Below, one piece after another: positions 36,402 to 45,961 of a stretch of 64,000 bases of DNA. The position numbers were made by a program, and so were the translations under genes. Source of the stretch: Myxococcales bacterium (GTDB lineage Bacteria > Myxococcota_A > Polyangia > Polyangiales > JADJMO01); NCBI GenBank assembly GCA_016709545.1, contig JADJMO010000002.1, forward strand, positions 434,001 to 498,000, in the 5' to 3' direction. A model generated the notes under the pieces. It did no database searches. It was not told the origin of the DNA and was given only the letters and a program-made list of their open reading frames with translations. Numbering within the stretch: the first letter of the stretch is position 1; each line of letters opens with the position of its first letter.

Positions 36402-38504
36402 GCTCCACCACCGCAGAGACGAACAAGGTCGACAAGCCCGACCTCATCGTCCCCCTCGGCATCATCGGGATCGTCCTGATGATGGTGCTGCCGCTGCCGG
36501 CGGCGCTGCTGGACGTGCTCCTCTCCTTCTCTCTCGCGCTCGCGATCGGCGTGTTCCTGACGGCCCTGTTCATCAAGGAGCCCCTCGAGCTCTCGGCGTT
36601 CCCCGCCCTGGTCCTGGTCGCCACGCTGCTGCGGCTCTCGCTGAACGTCGCGACGACCCGCCTCATCCTCCTGCACGGCAGCGAGGGCCACGGCGCCGCG
36701 GGCGAGGTCGTCGAGGCCTTCGGCCGCTTCGTCGTCGAGGGCAACGTGCTCGTCGGCCTCGTGGTGTTCCTCATCCTGGTGGTCATCAACTTCGTGGTCA
36801 TCACCAAGGGCGCCGGCCGCGTGGCCGAGGTCGCCGCGCGGTTCACCCTCGACGCGATGCCCGGCAAGCAGATGGCGATCGACGCCGACCTGCAGTCGGG
36901 CAACCTCACCCCCGAGCAGGCCCGCACCCGCCGCGGAAACCTCGAGCGCGAGGCGGATTTCTACGGCGCGATGGACGGCGCCAGCAAGTTCGTCCACGGC
37001 GACGCGATCGCCGGACTCCTCATCACCGGCATCAACCTCGTCGGCGGCCTCATCCTCGGCGTCACCGGCGGGATGGAGATCGGCCAGGCCGCCGAGACCT
37101 TCTCGGTCCTGTCCGTCGGCGACGCGCTCGCCTCCCAGATCCCCGCCCTCCTCATGTCGGCCGCGTCCGGCATCGTCGTCACGCGCAGCGCGACCGGTGG
37201 TCAGCTCGGTCAGGCGCTCGGTCAGCAGCTCCTGCAGCGTCGGCCGGCCGTCACCCTGACCGCCGGAATCTTGACGGCCCTCGCGCTCGTGCCGGGCATG
37301 CCCGCCCTGCCCTGCCTCGTGCTCGCCGGTGGCCTGTGGTTCGCCGCGCGGCGCATCACCAAGCGGGAGAAGGCGGCCGCGCTCCTCGGCTCCCCCACGC
37401 AGCCCGGCCAGGCCGCGCCGCCCCGCGGCAGCGCCGAGGACGTGGAGCAGGCGCTCACCCTCGATCTCCTCAGCGTCGAGCTCGGGTACGAGCTGGTCCC
37501 CGTCGCCGACGCCGCCGCGGGCGGCACCCTCCTCGACCGCGTCGGCGCCCTGCGTGTCCAGCTGGCGCGCGAGGTGGGCATCGTCGTCCCCCGGTGCACG
37601 TGTGCGACAACCTCGAGCTGCCGGCCGCCGCGTACCGCGTGCTCGTGTCGGGCAACGAGGTCGCCTCCGCGCAGCTCCGCGGCGGCCGCCTGCTCGCGAT
37701 CGACCCCTCCGGCAGCGCGCCGCAGCTCGAGGGCGAGCGCACCACCGACCCCACCTTCGGCATGCCCGCGCTGTGGATCGCCGTCCGCGACAAGGAGGTG
37801 GCCGAGGCCCTCGGGTACACCGTCGTCGACCACGCCACCGTCATGGCGACCCACCTCGGCGAGCTCCTGCGCACCCACGCCCACCAGCTCCTCGGTCGTC
37901 AGGAAGTGCAGCAGCTCCTCGAGGTGCTCGCCAAGACCGCGCCCAAGCTGGTCGACGATCTGATCCCCGGCGCCATCCCCCTCGGCGACCTGGTCCGCAT
38001 CTTGAAGAACCTGGTCCGCGAAGGCGTGAGCATCCGCGACCTGCGCGCCATCCTCGAGGCCCTCTCCGAGTGCCTCTCGCAGACCAGGACGTGGAGCAGC
38101 TGACCGAGCTCGTGCGCGAACGCCTCTCTCCCCACATCACCGCCCGCTTCCGCCGCCCCGACGGGACCATCGCCGCGATGACCCTCGATCCGCAGGTGGA
38201 GGACGCGCTCCGCAGCTCGCTGCGCGACATCGCCGCCGGCCTGCCGCGCCCGATCGACCCGGCCATCACCCAGAACCTCGTCGCCCGCGCCGAGGCCGCC
38301 GCCCAGACCTTCACGAGCCTCGGCACGACGCCGCTCGTCCTCTCTCCGCCCGACATCCGGCGCTACGTGCGCGCGATCTTCGAGCGCCGCATCCCCCACC
38401 TGTTCGTCGCTTCGTACCGCGAGATCGACCCGCTGGTCCCCCTGCGCGTGGTCGAGACCCTCCGCGCCCTTCCTCCCTCGCAACCGAGAGGTGACCGTCG
38501 ATGA
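36398..38504 (+). CDS. flhA: flagellar biosynthesis protein FlhA, two frameshifts
   Basis: Export-gate protein with eight membrane helices (PLPAALLDVLLSFSLALAIG, VINFVVITKGAGRVAEVAARF) and a large cytoplasmic ring domain. The membrane half is intact. The frame breaks twice: in CCCCC at 37588-37592, where one more C gives GIVVPPVHVCDNLELPAAAYR, and at 38073-38074, where one more C gives LSECPLADQDVEQLTELV. Corrected, the protein is about 702 residues with a normal end (PLVPLRVVETLRAL). Two separate C-run deletions in an otherwise intact gene within a complete operon point to sequencing error. GTG overlaps flhB; the stop overlaps flhF. Confidence 0.88.
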
Positions 38505-39691
38505 CCCCCCGAACCTTCCGCGGAAACACCCTCGAAGAAGCCCGATCGATGGCGAGCGCTGCGCTCGGCGACGAGGCCGCGATCGTCGCCACCCGGCGCG
38601 TCCCGCTGACCGGCCTGCGCGGGCTCGTGGGCGCTGCCTGCTGGGAGGTCGACGCGACCCTCGAGGAGAAGAAGGAGCCCACCGCCGACGAGTCCTCGCA
38701 GCGTCGCACGCCGTTCGCGCTCACCGCGTACGCGGCCGAGCCGACCAAGGAGCTCGACGAGCAGTTCGGCGCGCTGCGCGCCGAGGTCCGCCGCGAGCTG
38801 CGCGAGGTGAAGGCGGCGCTCTCCCAGCCCGCGCACGAGCTCTCCGCCCTCGAGGCCGACGTCGGCGCGATGCGCGAGACCCTCGAGGCCCTCGTGCCCC
38901 GCGGGTCCCACCGCCGCGACGCGACCAGCAAGCACCTCGTCGCGCTCGGGGTCGAGGGGCCCGCCGCCAAGCGCCTGTCGCGCGCGATGCGCGGGGCCGA
39001 GAACCCGCGGGCCCAGCTCGCGCTCCTGCGCGCCGGGATCGCCGCCGAGGTGCGCACCTGCCCGAGCCCGCTCGCCGCCCGCGGCAAGACGCTGACAGCC
39101 GTCATCGGGCCGTCGGGCGTCGGCAAGACCACGACGCTCGCGAAGCTCGCCGCGCGCGAGCGCCTCGAGCGCAACCGCTCGGTGCTGCTGATCTCGTGCG
39201 ACGGCTTCCGGGTCGGCGCGATCGACCAGCTCGAGCGCTTCGCCCACCTGATCGGCGCACGATTCGCCGTCGCGCACACCGCCGAGGAGCTCGCGGGCCT
39301 GATCGAGGGCGCGAACGAGGCCGCGGTGATGGTCGACACCTCGGGTCGCCCGCCCGTGCCGGACGGCGTCGAGGGCCTGCTCGCGCGGCCGATCCCGGGT
39401 CGCGAGCGCCACGTCATCCTCTGCGCGACCGCCGCCACGCGCGCCGTCGACGCCCAGCGCCTCGCGCGCGTCTTTGGTCCGCTCCGTGCAGATGCTCTGT
39501 GTGTGACCAAGCTGGACGAGACCGAAGCCCCCGCCGGAGTGCTGCACATGGCCTCCGCGACGCGCCTCCCGGTCGCGATCCTCTGCAACGGCCAGCGCGT
39601 TCCCGAGGACCTGCGCGAAGCCACAACGTCCGCGATCGTCGACCTCTTGTCGCCGGCCGCACCCGCATCGTCCTTGAAGGAGGCCTCATGA
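38501..39691 (+). CDS. flhF: flagellar GTPase FlhF (SRP-like)
   Basis: 396 residues. Basic N-terminal B domain, a variable linker (about 50-160) and a C-terminal NG GTPase domain: IGPSGVGKTTTLAKLAARER near 202, ISCDGFRVGAIDQLERFA near 231, VDTSGRPP, and VTKLDETEAPAGVL. FlhF places and counts polar flagella, so polar flagellation is likely. ATGA overlap with flhA; a strong AAGGAGG at its 3' end serves fliA. Confidence 0.9.
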   Translation: MTPRTFRGNTLEEARSMASAALGDEAAIVATRRVPLTGLRGLVGAACWEVDATLEEKKEPTADESSQRRTPFALTAYAAEPTKELDEQFGALRAEVRRELREVKAALSQPAHELSALEADVGAMRETLEALVPRGSHRRDATSKHLVALGVEGPAAKRLSRAMRGAENPRAQLALLRAGIAAEVRTCPSPLAARGKTLTAVIGPSGVGKTTTLAKLAARERLERNRSVLLISCDGFRVGAIDQLERFAHLIGARFAVAHTAEELAGLIEGANEAAVMVDTSGRPPVPDGVEGLLARPIPGRERHVILCATAATRAVDAQRLARVFGPLRADALCVTKLDETEAPAGVLHMASATRLPVAILCNGQRVPEDLREATTSAIVDLLSPAAPASSLKEAS

Positions 39692-40407
39692 GCGTGGCTG
39701 CCTTGCCCCGCCCTGGTCAGCAGGAGCGCCGCGCGTTCACGCGCGACGACTACGAGCGATTCTTGCCGATGGTCCGCCGCATCGCCATGCGCCTCGCGCG
39801 CCGCGTCCCGCGTCACATCACCATCAACGACCTCATCGGCGCCGGCTGGGTGGGGCTCGCAGAAGCGCTCTCGCGATCGCCGGCCACCATGCCGCAGAAC
39901 GAGCTCGAGGCCTACGCCTCGCACCGGGTGAAGGGCGCCATGCTCGACTACCTGCGCTCGTTCGAGCCCAACGCCCGCGAGATGCGCAACGCCTCTCGGC
40001 GCCTCGCGCGGGCCATCGCGGGCCTCGAGAAGCAGTTTGGTCGTCCACCGAACGAGACCGAGATCGCGAAGGCGCTCGACATGGACGTCGAGGAGTACCG
40101 GAGCTGCCTGCAGCGCCTGAGCATCGCCGGCATGGCGCACCTCGAGATGGTCGAGATCGACCACGAGACCCTCGAGAGCAAGACCATCGGCCCCGAGGCC
40201 GAGGTGATGAAGCGCTCGCTCTCCGAGGCGGTCGCCGAGGCCATCCCCACCCTGCCCGAGCGCCTGCAGCAGCTGCTCGCGCTCTACTACCAGGAGGAGT
40301 GCAGCCTGAAGGAAGTCGGCGCGGTGCTCGGCGTCTCCGAGTCTCGGGTCTGCCAGCTGCACACCGAGGCCATCCACCGGCTGCGCGCCGCGATCGGGAG
40401 GGACTGA
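39688..40407 (+). CDS. fliA: flagellar sigma factor FliA (sigma28)
   Basis: 239 residues. Region 2 (RFLPMVRRIAMRLARRVPRHI, then DLIGAGWVGLAEAL), region 3 (GLEKQFGRPPNETEIAKALD) and region 4 with helix-turn-helix (CSLKEVGAVLGVSESRVCQLHT) are all present. ATG 39688 has AAGGAGG eight bases upstream and overlaps the flhF stop. Matching sigma28 promoters precede fliC2 and fliD in the window. Confidence 0.92.
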   Translation: MSVAALPRPGQQERRAFTRDDYERFLPMVRRIAMRLARRVPRHITINDLIGAGWVGLAEALSRSPATMPQNELEAYASHRVKGAMLDYLRSFEPNAREMRNASRRLARAIAGLEKQFGRPPNETEIAKALDMDVEEYRSCLQRLSIAGMAHLEMVEIDHETLESKTIGPEAEVMKRSLSEAVAEAIPTLPERLQQLLALYYQEECSLKEVGAVLGVSESRVCQLHTEAIHRLRAAIGRD

Positions 40408-41123
40408 TGGCCACGGGGATCTACGTCGCGCTCAGCGGAGCCGTCGCGCAGGAGAAGCTGCTCGAGTCGACCGCCGAGAACCTCGCCAACGCCTCGACGC
40501 ATGGCTACCAGCGCCAGCGCCCGGTGTTCAAGGAGGTGCTGTCGAAGTCCGGCCCCAAGGCCGGCTACCACCTCACCAACGTCGACGGCACCGTGCTCGA
40601 CTCGACGGAGGGCCCGGTGGAGAAGACCGGACAGCCGCTCGACGTGGCGCTCCCCAAGGACACCTACCTCGCCGTGTTGACCAAGAACGGCGAGCGCTAC
40701 ACCCGCGCGGGCTCGCTGCAGGTGGGCAAGGACGGCTGGCTCGAGACGAAGACCGGCGTGCGCGTCCTCGGCGAGGGCGGCAAGCCGATCAAGGTCGGCG
40801 AGGGCAACGTCACCATCGGCGAGAACGGCGCGGTGGCCGTCGGCGCCGAGACCGTCGGGCGCCTGCGCCTGGTCACCTTCGACAAGCCCGGCGCCCTCGT
40901 GCACGAGGGTGCGAGCGTGCTCTCGGCGCCGCCGGCCGCCGGCCCGCCCAAGGTGGCCACCGGCACGCTCGAGGTGGGCGCGCTCGAGCAATCGAACGCC
41001 CCCGTCGTCCACGCGATGACCGACCTCGTCACCGCCCAGCGCTCGTTCGACGCCTTCCAGCGCGCGATCGACGCCTTCCGCGAGGCCGACCGCAAGGTCG
41101 TGACCGTCGTCCCCTCTGTTTGA
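40407..41123 (+). CDS. flgF: flagellar rod protein FlgF
   Basis: 238 residues, the length of FlgF. The N-terminal rod motif reads GIYVALSGAVAQEKLLEST, then AENLANASTHGYQRQRP, and the C-terminal coiled coil reads VHAMTDLVTAQRSFDAFQ, as in the FlgF/FlgG family; the length favours FlgF. It forms part of the proximal rod outside the membrane. ATG overlaps the fliA stop by one base. Other rod and hook genes must lie elsewhere. Confidence 0.85.
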   Translation: MATGIYVALSGAVAQEKLLESTAENLANASTHGYQRQRPVFKEVLSKSGPKAGYHLTNVDGTVLDSTEGPVEKTGQPLDVALPKDTYLAVLTKNGERYTRAGSLQVGKDGWLETKTGVRVLGEGGKPIKVGEGNVTIGENGAVAVGAETVGRLRLVTFDKPGALVHEGASVLSAPPAAGPPKVATGTLEVGALEQSNAPVVHAMTDLVTAQRSFDAFQRAIDAFREADRKVVTVVPSV

Positions 41124-41124
41124 A

Positions 41125-41141
41125 CTGGCATTGAACTAGCA
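41125..41141 (+). promoter_or_regulatory. sigma54-type promoter of glucosaminidase gene
   Basis: CTGGCATTGAACTAGCA, with GG (41127) and GC (41139) ten bases apart; it matches the consensus at TGGCA and GCA. Predicted start of transcription about 41152, eleven bases before GTG 41163. Confidence 0.6.
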
Positions 41142-41162
41142 AAGAACAAGAAGAGAAACACC

Positions 41163-41864
41163 GTGCGCATCCCCGCCCTGACCACCGCCCTGCCGAAGGC
41201 CGCGCCCATCGCGGCGTCGGCGCCGGCCGCCGCGCCCAAGAAGGCGTCGGCGAAGGAGGTCGAGCCCACGCGCACGAAGGCCACGGTCGGCGAGCTCCGC
41301 GGAGCCATCGCCCGGGCCTGCGAGAAGCTCCACGGCAGCGCGCCGAAGGAGCTCGTCGACACCCTGACCGCCCAGGCCTCGCTCGAGACCGGCCGCGGCC
41401 AGCACATGTACAACTGGAACTTCGGGGGAATCAAAGGCAGTGGACCCACCGGTCTCACCGCCAAGTGTCACACCAAGGAGGTCATCGACGGGAAGCAGGT
41501 CGAGATCGTCGACGGGTTCCGTGCCTACGGCAGCCTGGACGAAGGTGCGCTCGATTACGTGGCCACGCTGCGCGGCCGGTTCGGCCGTTCATGGGACGCA
41601 GCAGAGGTCGGTGACGTTCGCGGCTTCGCCCACGCGCTCAAGGCGCAGGGGTATTACACGGCCAGTGAAGTCGATTACACCAAGGCGCTGACGAGCCTCT
41701 ACACCGAGGCCGCCGGTGCGCCGCCGATGCCAGCACCGCTCGGGATACAGCCGAGGGCGCTGGAACCACCACCCTTGAACCTGCCGGATAGTGCGTTGGT
41801 CGGAAGACTCGACGCGCTGGTCGGGCAGGCGATGACCCGGATCCTCGCCCCAGTCGATGGGTAG
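41163..41864 (+). CDS. flagellar glucosaminidase, FlgJ C-terminal type
   Basis: 233 residues. An Ala/Lys/Pro-rich start, then a glucosaminidase domain (about 45-185): ALTAQASLETGRGQHMYNWN-type helix with the catalytic Glu (reads AQASLETGRGQ), FGGIKGSG, FRAYGSLDEGALDYV and ALKAQGYYT. This domain cuts peptidoglycan to let the rod through. The rod-chaperone half of FlgJ is missing, as in many bacteria. GTG 41163; its own sigma54-type promoter makes it separate from the flhB operon. The C-terminal 50 residues are Pro-rich. Confidence 0.82.
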   Translation: MRIPALTTALPKAAPIAASAPAAAPKKASAKEVEPTRTKATVGELRGAIARACEKLHGSAPKELVDTLTAQASLETGRGQHMYNWNFGGIKGSGPTGLTAKCHTKEVIDGKQVEIVDGFRAYGSLDEGALDYVATLRGRFGRSWDAAEVGDVRGFAHALKAQGYYTASEVDYTKALTSLYTEAAGAPPMPAPLGIQPRALEPPPLNLPDSALVGRLDALVGQAMTRILAPVDG

Positions 41865-41888
41865 CACTCGAGACGACATCACGCGCAG

Positions 41889-41902
41889 GGGCTGAAAAGC
41901 CC
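41889..41902. repeat. GGGCT-GAAA-AGCCC hairpin
   Basis: A five-base stem with a GAAA loop between the glucosaminidase and fliC1 genes. The same core, GGGCTGAAAGCCC, is the centre of the palindrome at 61414, so it may be a member of a dispersed REP-like family. Confidence 0.4.
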
Positions 41903-41929
41903 GGCAAAACCAGTCACTTCTGAGAATCA

Positions 41930-41945
41930 TGGGCCGCACCCTGCA
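41930..41945 (+). promoter_or_regulatory. possible sigma54-type promoter of fliC1
   Basis: TGGGCCGCACCCTGCA, with GG and GC ten bases apart and TGCA at -12, but a poor match in the -24 box. A sequence GTCACTTCTGA (41913) resembling the repeats upstream of the 46006 activator lies just before it. No sigma28 site was found for fliC1. Confidence 0.4.
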
Positions 41946-41969
41946 GGGTCGTGGCGGAGGTCCGTTCCA

Positions 41970-42021
41970 CCCCTCGAGGGGAAACGAAGCCCCCGCCCGA
42001 GCGAGAGCATCCCGCTCTCGC
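41970..42021 (+). promoter_or_regulatory. two palindromes in the fliC1 leader
   Basis: CCCCTCGAGGGG (41970-41981), and a perfect 8-bp stem GCGAGAGC, loop ATCCC, GCTCTCGC (42001-42021) ending about 17 bases before the AAGGAG ribosome site. In RNA these could stabilise the messenger or affect translation. Absent from the fliC2 leader. Confidence 0.5.
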
Positions 42022-42050
42022 AAAGCGACACTCCACGAAGGAGCTACCCC

Positions 42051-42872
42051 ATGGCTCTCTACATCCAGACCAACGTTGCCTCGCTCGATGCACAGCAGAA
42101 CCTGAGCAAGACCCAGAACGCACTCCAGACCAGCTTCGCTCGCCTCTCGAGCGGCTACCGCATCAACTCTTCGGCCGACGACGCCGCAGGCCTCGGAATC
42201 AGCGACTCCATGACGGCGCAGATTCGGTCCTACGGGGTCGCCGAGCGAAACGCCATGGACGGCGTGTCGATGGCGCAGACCGCCGACGGCGCGGCCTCCC
42301 AGGTCGGCGGCCTCCTCGGCCGTATGCGTGAACTGTCGGTCCAGGCGGCCAACGGCTCGTACACCTCGAACGACCGCGCCAACCTCAACACCGAGTTCAC
42401 GTCGCTGCGGTCGGAAATCGACCGTATCGCCCAGTCGACGAGCTTCAACGGCACGTCCCTCCTGAACGCCGCGACCACCGTGGCCTTCCAGGTCGGCATC
42501 GGCACGGCCGCCTCCGACACCGTCTCGGTCGGCTTCGGCGGTCTCACCACCTCCTCGCTCGGCGTCGGCGCCAGCGCGGTCGACACGGCCGCCAACGCGA
42601 CCTCGGCGATCACCGCGATCGACACCGCGATCAGCTCCGTGTCGTCGACCCGCGCGAAGTTCGGCGCGGCCGTCAACCGGCTGCAGTCGACCGTCGGCAA
42701 CATCCAGTCGATGAAGACGAACCTGTCGGCCGCCAACAGCCGCATCAAGGACGTCGACGTCGCAGAAGAGACGGCCGCCATGTCTCGCCAGCAAGTGCTG
42801 TCGCAGGCCGGCGCCGCGGTCCTCGCCCAGGCCAACCAGGCCCCGCAGCTCGCGCTCAGCTTGCTCCGCTGA
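42051..42872 (+). CDS. fliC1: flagellin
   Basis: A short flagellin of 273 residues with the conserved D0/D1 ends and only a small middle domain. The N-terminus reads NVASLDAQQNLSKTQNALQT, then RLSSGYRINSSADDAAGLGI; the C-terminus SRIKDVDVAEETAAMSRQQV, then NQAPQLALSLLR. A strong AAGGAG lies 8 bases before the ATG. It is followed by an excellent terminator and then a second flagellin of equal length. Confidence 0.96.
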   Translation: MALYIQTNVASLDAQQNLSKTQNALQTSFARLSSGYRINSSADDAAGLGISDSMTAQIRSYGVAERNAMDGVSMAQTADGAASQVGGLLGRMRELSVQAANGSYTSNDRANLNTEFTSLRSEIDRIAQSTSFNGTSLLNAATTVAFQVGIGTAASDTVSVGFGGLTTSSLGVGASAVDTAANATSAITAIDTAISSVSSTRAKFGAAVNRLQSTVGNIQSMKTNLSAANSRIKDVDVAEETAAMSRQQVLSQAGAAVLAQANQAPQLALSLLR

Positions 42873-42917
42873 CCCAGCAAACCGTGGCCGCCCTCCAAGG
42901 GCGGTCCGCGTGACGAA

Positions 42918-42960
42918 GCCTCGGCCGGGAGACCCCATCTCCTGGCCCGAGGCTTTTTTT
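42918..42960 (+). terminator. rho-independent terminator after fliC1
   Basis: A long stem with arms GCCTCGGCC and GGCCCGAGGC and inner pairing GGAGA/TCTCC, followed by seven T. The clearest terminator in the window; it separates the two flagellin genes. Confidence 0.9.
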
Positions 42961-42990
42961 GTGCCTTTTCGGCCACGGCAGGGAACGAGC

Positions 42991-43017
42991 TCAAGGGATC
43001 CGGGGACGGGGCGTTCC
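42991..43017 (+). promoter_or_regulatory. sigma28-type promoter of fliC2
   Basis: TCAAGGGA, 11 bp, GGCGTTCC. It shares TCAAGGG and the spacing with the fliD promoter at 43925. Consensus for FliA is TAAAGTTT-N11-GCCGATAA, so this is a relaxed match supported by the parallel at fliD. Confidence 0.5.
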
Positions 43018-43087
43018 CTCTCCATGAAGGGCATGACGCCCCCGGCGCGGCGGTTCGTCGCGCAAGACTCCAAGAAGGAGACACCCC

Positions 43088-43909
43088 ATGGCTCTCTACA
43101 TCCAGACCAACGTCTCGTCGCTCATGGCTCAGTCGAATCTGTCCAAGACCCAGAACGCGCTCCAGACCTCGTTCCAGCGCCTCTCGAGCGGCTTCCGCAT
43201 CAACTCCGCCGCGGACGACGCCGCCGGTCTCGGCATCAGCGACAGCATGACGGCGCAGATCCGCAGCTACGCCGTCGCCGAGCGCAACGCCATGGACGGC
43301 ATCAGCATGTCGCAGACCGCCGACGGCGCGTCGTCCCAGGTGGGCGCGATGCTGGCCCGCATGCGGGAGCTCGCGATGCAGGCCCGCAACGGGTCGTACA
43401 CCGCGACCGACCGTGGCAACCTCGACGTCGAGTTCCAGCAGCTGACGGCCGAGATCGACCGCATGGCGCAGTCGGTGTCGTTCAACGGCACGGCGCTCCT
43501 CAACGGCACCACCACCGTGAGCTTCCAGGTCGGCATCGGCACGACCGCCGCGGACCAGGTGTCGGTGACCTTCGGAGGCCTCACCTCGTCCACGCTCGGC
43601 GTCGCCGGCACCGACGTGACGTCGGCCGTCAACGCGGGCACGGCGATCACCGCCATCGACACCGCGATCGCGACGGTCTCGACCAAGCGCGCGACGTTCG
43701 GCGCCGCGATGAACCGCCTGCAGACGACGGTGCAGAACATCCAGTCGATGAAGAACAACCTCTCCGCCGCCAACAGCCGCATCCGCGACGTCGACGTGGC
43801 CGAGGAGTCCTCGCAGATGTCCCGCACCCAGGTCCTCGCCCAGGCCGGCGCCGCCGTCTTGTCGCAGGCGAACCAGGCGCCGCAGCTCGCGCTGAGCCTC
43901 CTGAAGTAA
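43088..43909 (+). CDS. fliC2: flagellin
   Basis: 273 residues, a paralogue of fliC1 of the same length, alike along the whole protein and most so at the ends (NVSSLMAQSNLSKTQNALQT, SRIRDVDVAEESSQMSRTQV, NQAPQLALSLLK). It has its own leader with AAGGAG nine bases before the ATG and a sigma28-like promoter. The middle region differs more, so the two filament proteins may be used at different times or places in the filament. Confidence 0.95.
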   Translation: MALYIQTNVSSLMAQSNLSKTQNALQTSFQRLSSGFRINSAADDAAGLGISDSMTAQIRSYAVAERNAMDGISMSQTADGASSQVGAMLARMRELAMQARNGSYTATDRGNLDVEFQQLTAEIDRMAQSVSFNGTALLNGTTTVSFQVGIGTTAADQVSVTFGGLTSSTLGVAGTDVTSAVNAGTAITAIDTAIATVSTKRATFGAAMNRLQTTVQNIQSMKNNLSAANSRIRDVDVAEESSQMSRTQVLAQAGAAVLSQANQAPQLALSLLK

Positions 43910-43924
43910 TCGTTCCGCGAATCC

Positions 43925-43951
43925 TCAAGGGTAGGGGGGGTCGGCCGTTCA
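43925..43951 (+). promoter_or_regulatory. sigma28-type promoter of fliD
   Basis: TCAAGGGT, exactly 11 bp, GCCGTTCA, 20 bp before the fliD start. It matches the FliA consensus at CAAG and GCCG with correct spacing; the parallel site at fliC2 supports it. The spacer holds a run of seven G. Confidence 0.6.
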
Positions 43952-43970
43952 GAGAGCCGCGGAGGACATC

Positions 43971-45304
43971 ATGGCGGGAATCACGTTCGGGGGCCTGGCG
44001 ACGGGCCTCGACACCAACGCGCTGATCACAGGCTTGATGGCGGCGGAGCGGTTCCCCTACGACGCGCTCACCACCAAGTCGAACCTGGTGGCCGGCGCCC
44101 GGGCGACGATCAGCGCGATGTCCAGCAAGCTCAACGCCCTGAAGACCGCGGCCGATGCGCTCTCCGAGCCGGCCGGGTTCGCCTCCCTCGTCGCCACCTC
44201 GAGCGACGCCGCGGTGGTCGCGAGCACGAGTGGCACGGGATCGCAGGGACCTACGACGTGTCGGTCACTCAGCTCGCCCGTGAGCAGCGCTCGTACTCCA
44301 CGACGTCGTCCTCGGACGCGACCGCCCTCGGGATGGCCGGCACCCTCTCGATGACCATCGGGGGGACCGTCACCAACGTCACGATCGACTCCGCCGACTC
44401 GCTCGGCTCGATCGCTACCAAGCTCAATGCCAGCGGAGCCCGGGTGGGCGCGGCCGTCATGTTCGACGGCACCAACTACCGCCTGCAGGTCCGCGGGCTC
44501 GACACGGGCGCCGCCAACGCGGTGACCTTCGGCGAGACTGGCTTCTCGCTCGGGCTCACCGGAACTCCCTACCAGACCGCGCAAGACGCCAAGCTCAAGG
44601 TCGACGGCATCGACGTCACTCGCAGCACGAACCTCATCACCGGGGTCATCCCCGGAGTGAGCCTCGCGCTGACCAAGACCACGAGCAGCGCGCAGGTCCG
44701 GGTCGCGGGAGATCCCACGGCGGTCCAGAAGAAGCTGGAGACGTTCGTCAGCGCCTACAACGACATCGTCAACACGGGGCACAGCGCCGCGGGTTACGGG
44801 ACCGGCAAGGCGTCGAACTCCTTGCTCTCGGGGGACGTCGCCATCCGCACCACGCTCGACCGCATCAGCTCCCTCATCTCCACCCCCGTCGCAGGCACGA
44901 CCGGTCGCTACACGACGCTCGGCAGCGTCGGCCTCGGGACCGACCGCGACGGCAAGCTGCAGTTCGACGCGACCAAGCTCGCGAGCGCGCTCGCCACCGA
45001 CCCGAACGTCGTGGCTCGCCTGTTCGTGACCGACGCCACGACCGGCGCGACCGGCGCGATGAAGAGCTTCTCGTCGACCATCGACGGCCTGGTGACCGGC
45101 GACCAGGCTCCCTTCACCGGTCGCCTCGCCGCCCTCGACGCGCTGACGAAGCAGATCAGCAACGACCAGACCTCCATGCAGCTGCGCCTCGACAAGACGG
45201 AGCAGCGCCTCCGGGCGCAGTTCACGCAGCTCGAGATCACCGCCAGCGCCTACAAGACGCAGGCGAGCGCGCTCAGCAACATCGGTGGCTGGAACTTCAA
45301 GTGA
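43971..45304 (+). CDS. fliD: flagellar filament cap protein FliD, frameshifted
   Basis: FliD caps the filament and folds incoming flagellin. The N-terminus (FGGLATGLDTNALITGLMAAE) and C-terminus (RLDKTEQRLRAQFTQLEITA, then LSNIGGWNF) are canonical. The frame changes at the GGG at 44246-44248: one more G gives GTGSQGTYDVSVTQLAREQR and a protein of about 445 residues. GGAGG lies five bases before the ATG. It is followed by fliS. Confidence 0.88.
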
Positions 45305-45350
45305 CCACCACGCCCCCCGACGCTTCACCCGGATTGGAAGGAACAGACAG

Positions 45351-45716
45351 ATGAACGCCGCCGTCGCCCGCTACCGCTCGGTCCAGGTCACCACGAGCTC
45401 TCGCGAGCAAGTGCTCCTCATGCTCTGGGACGGCGTCTATCGCTTCCTCGACGAGGCGCGCGCCGCCCACAAGCGCGGCGACCGCTCGGTGTTCGCGGAG
45501 CGCCTCCAGCGGGCGCACGCCATCCTGGACGAGTTCGCGGTCACCCTCGACAACAGGCACGCGCCCGAGCTCTGCGATCGACTCCGCGCCCTCTACCTGT
45601 TCTCGATGGGACGGCTCGCCGAAGCAACCTTTGCGTTCGACGTGACCGCGGTCGACGACGTGTCCCGGGTGCTGGACCCCGTCTACCAGGCGTTTCGGGA
45701 GATCCTCCGGAAGTGA
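45351..45716 (+). CDS. fliS: flagellin chaperone FliS
   Basis: 121 residues, all helical. The N-terminus AAVARYRSVQVTTSSREQVL and MLWDGVYRFLDEA are the FliS signature; the protein keeps flagellin unfolded and monomeric in the cytoplasm. ATG 45351 is chosen for its GGAAGGA ribosome site and family start. It follows fliD by 46 bp and probably shares the sigma28 transcript. Confidence 0.88.
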   Translation: MNAAVARYRSVQVTTSSREQVLLMLWDGVYRFLDEARAAHKRGDRSVFAERLQRAHAILDEFAVTLDNRHAPELCDRLRALYLFSMGRLAEATFAFDVTAVDDVSRVLDPVYQAFREILRK

Positions 45717-45809
45717 GCTCCCGAGGGACGCAGGTCGTGCGCTGTCGCGCAGAAGCTCGCAATCGTTGCGTAGCCAAGGTGTGTGATTTTCCGCCCTTTC
45801 GGCGCATAA

Positions 45810-45876
45810 GTCAGTTCTGACCCTCCCTGTCCCGGGCGACACCACCCCCAGGGCTCGTTGGTGGGTAAGAACTGAC
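45810..45876. promoter_or_regulatory. inverted repeats upstream of sigma54 activator gene
   Basis: GTCAGTTCT (45810-45818, itself inside GTCAGTTCTGAC) and its reverse complement AGAACTGAC (45868-45876). They lie about 113-179 bp before the predicted transcription start of the 46006 gene, the usual place for activator sites. This intergenic stretch is also lower in GC than its surroundings. Confidence 0.5.
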
Positions 45877-45961
45877 CTCGATGGTGGGCTGCGGGGGTGT
45901 TGGTGGCGCGGACCAGGCTTCCAAGTGTCCGGATCTACGCGCGACGAACAACGCGCTGACG

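Noticed and set aside
42977..42990. sigma54-type promoter before fliC2
   Set aside because: Spacing fits but boxes are weak, and a sigma28-type site with a parallel at fliD is better placed.
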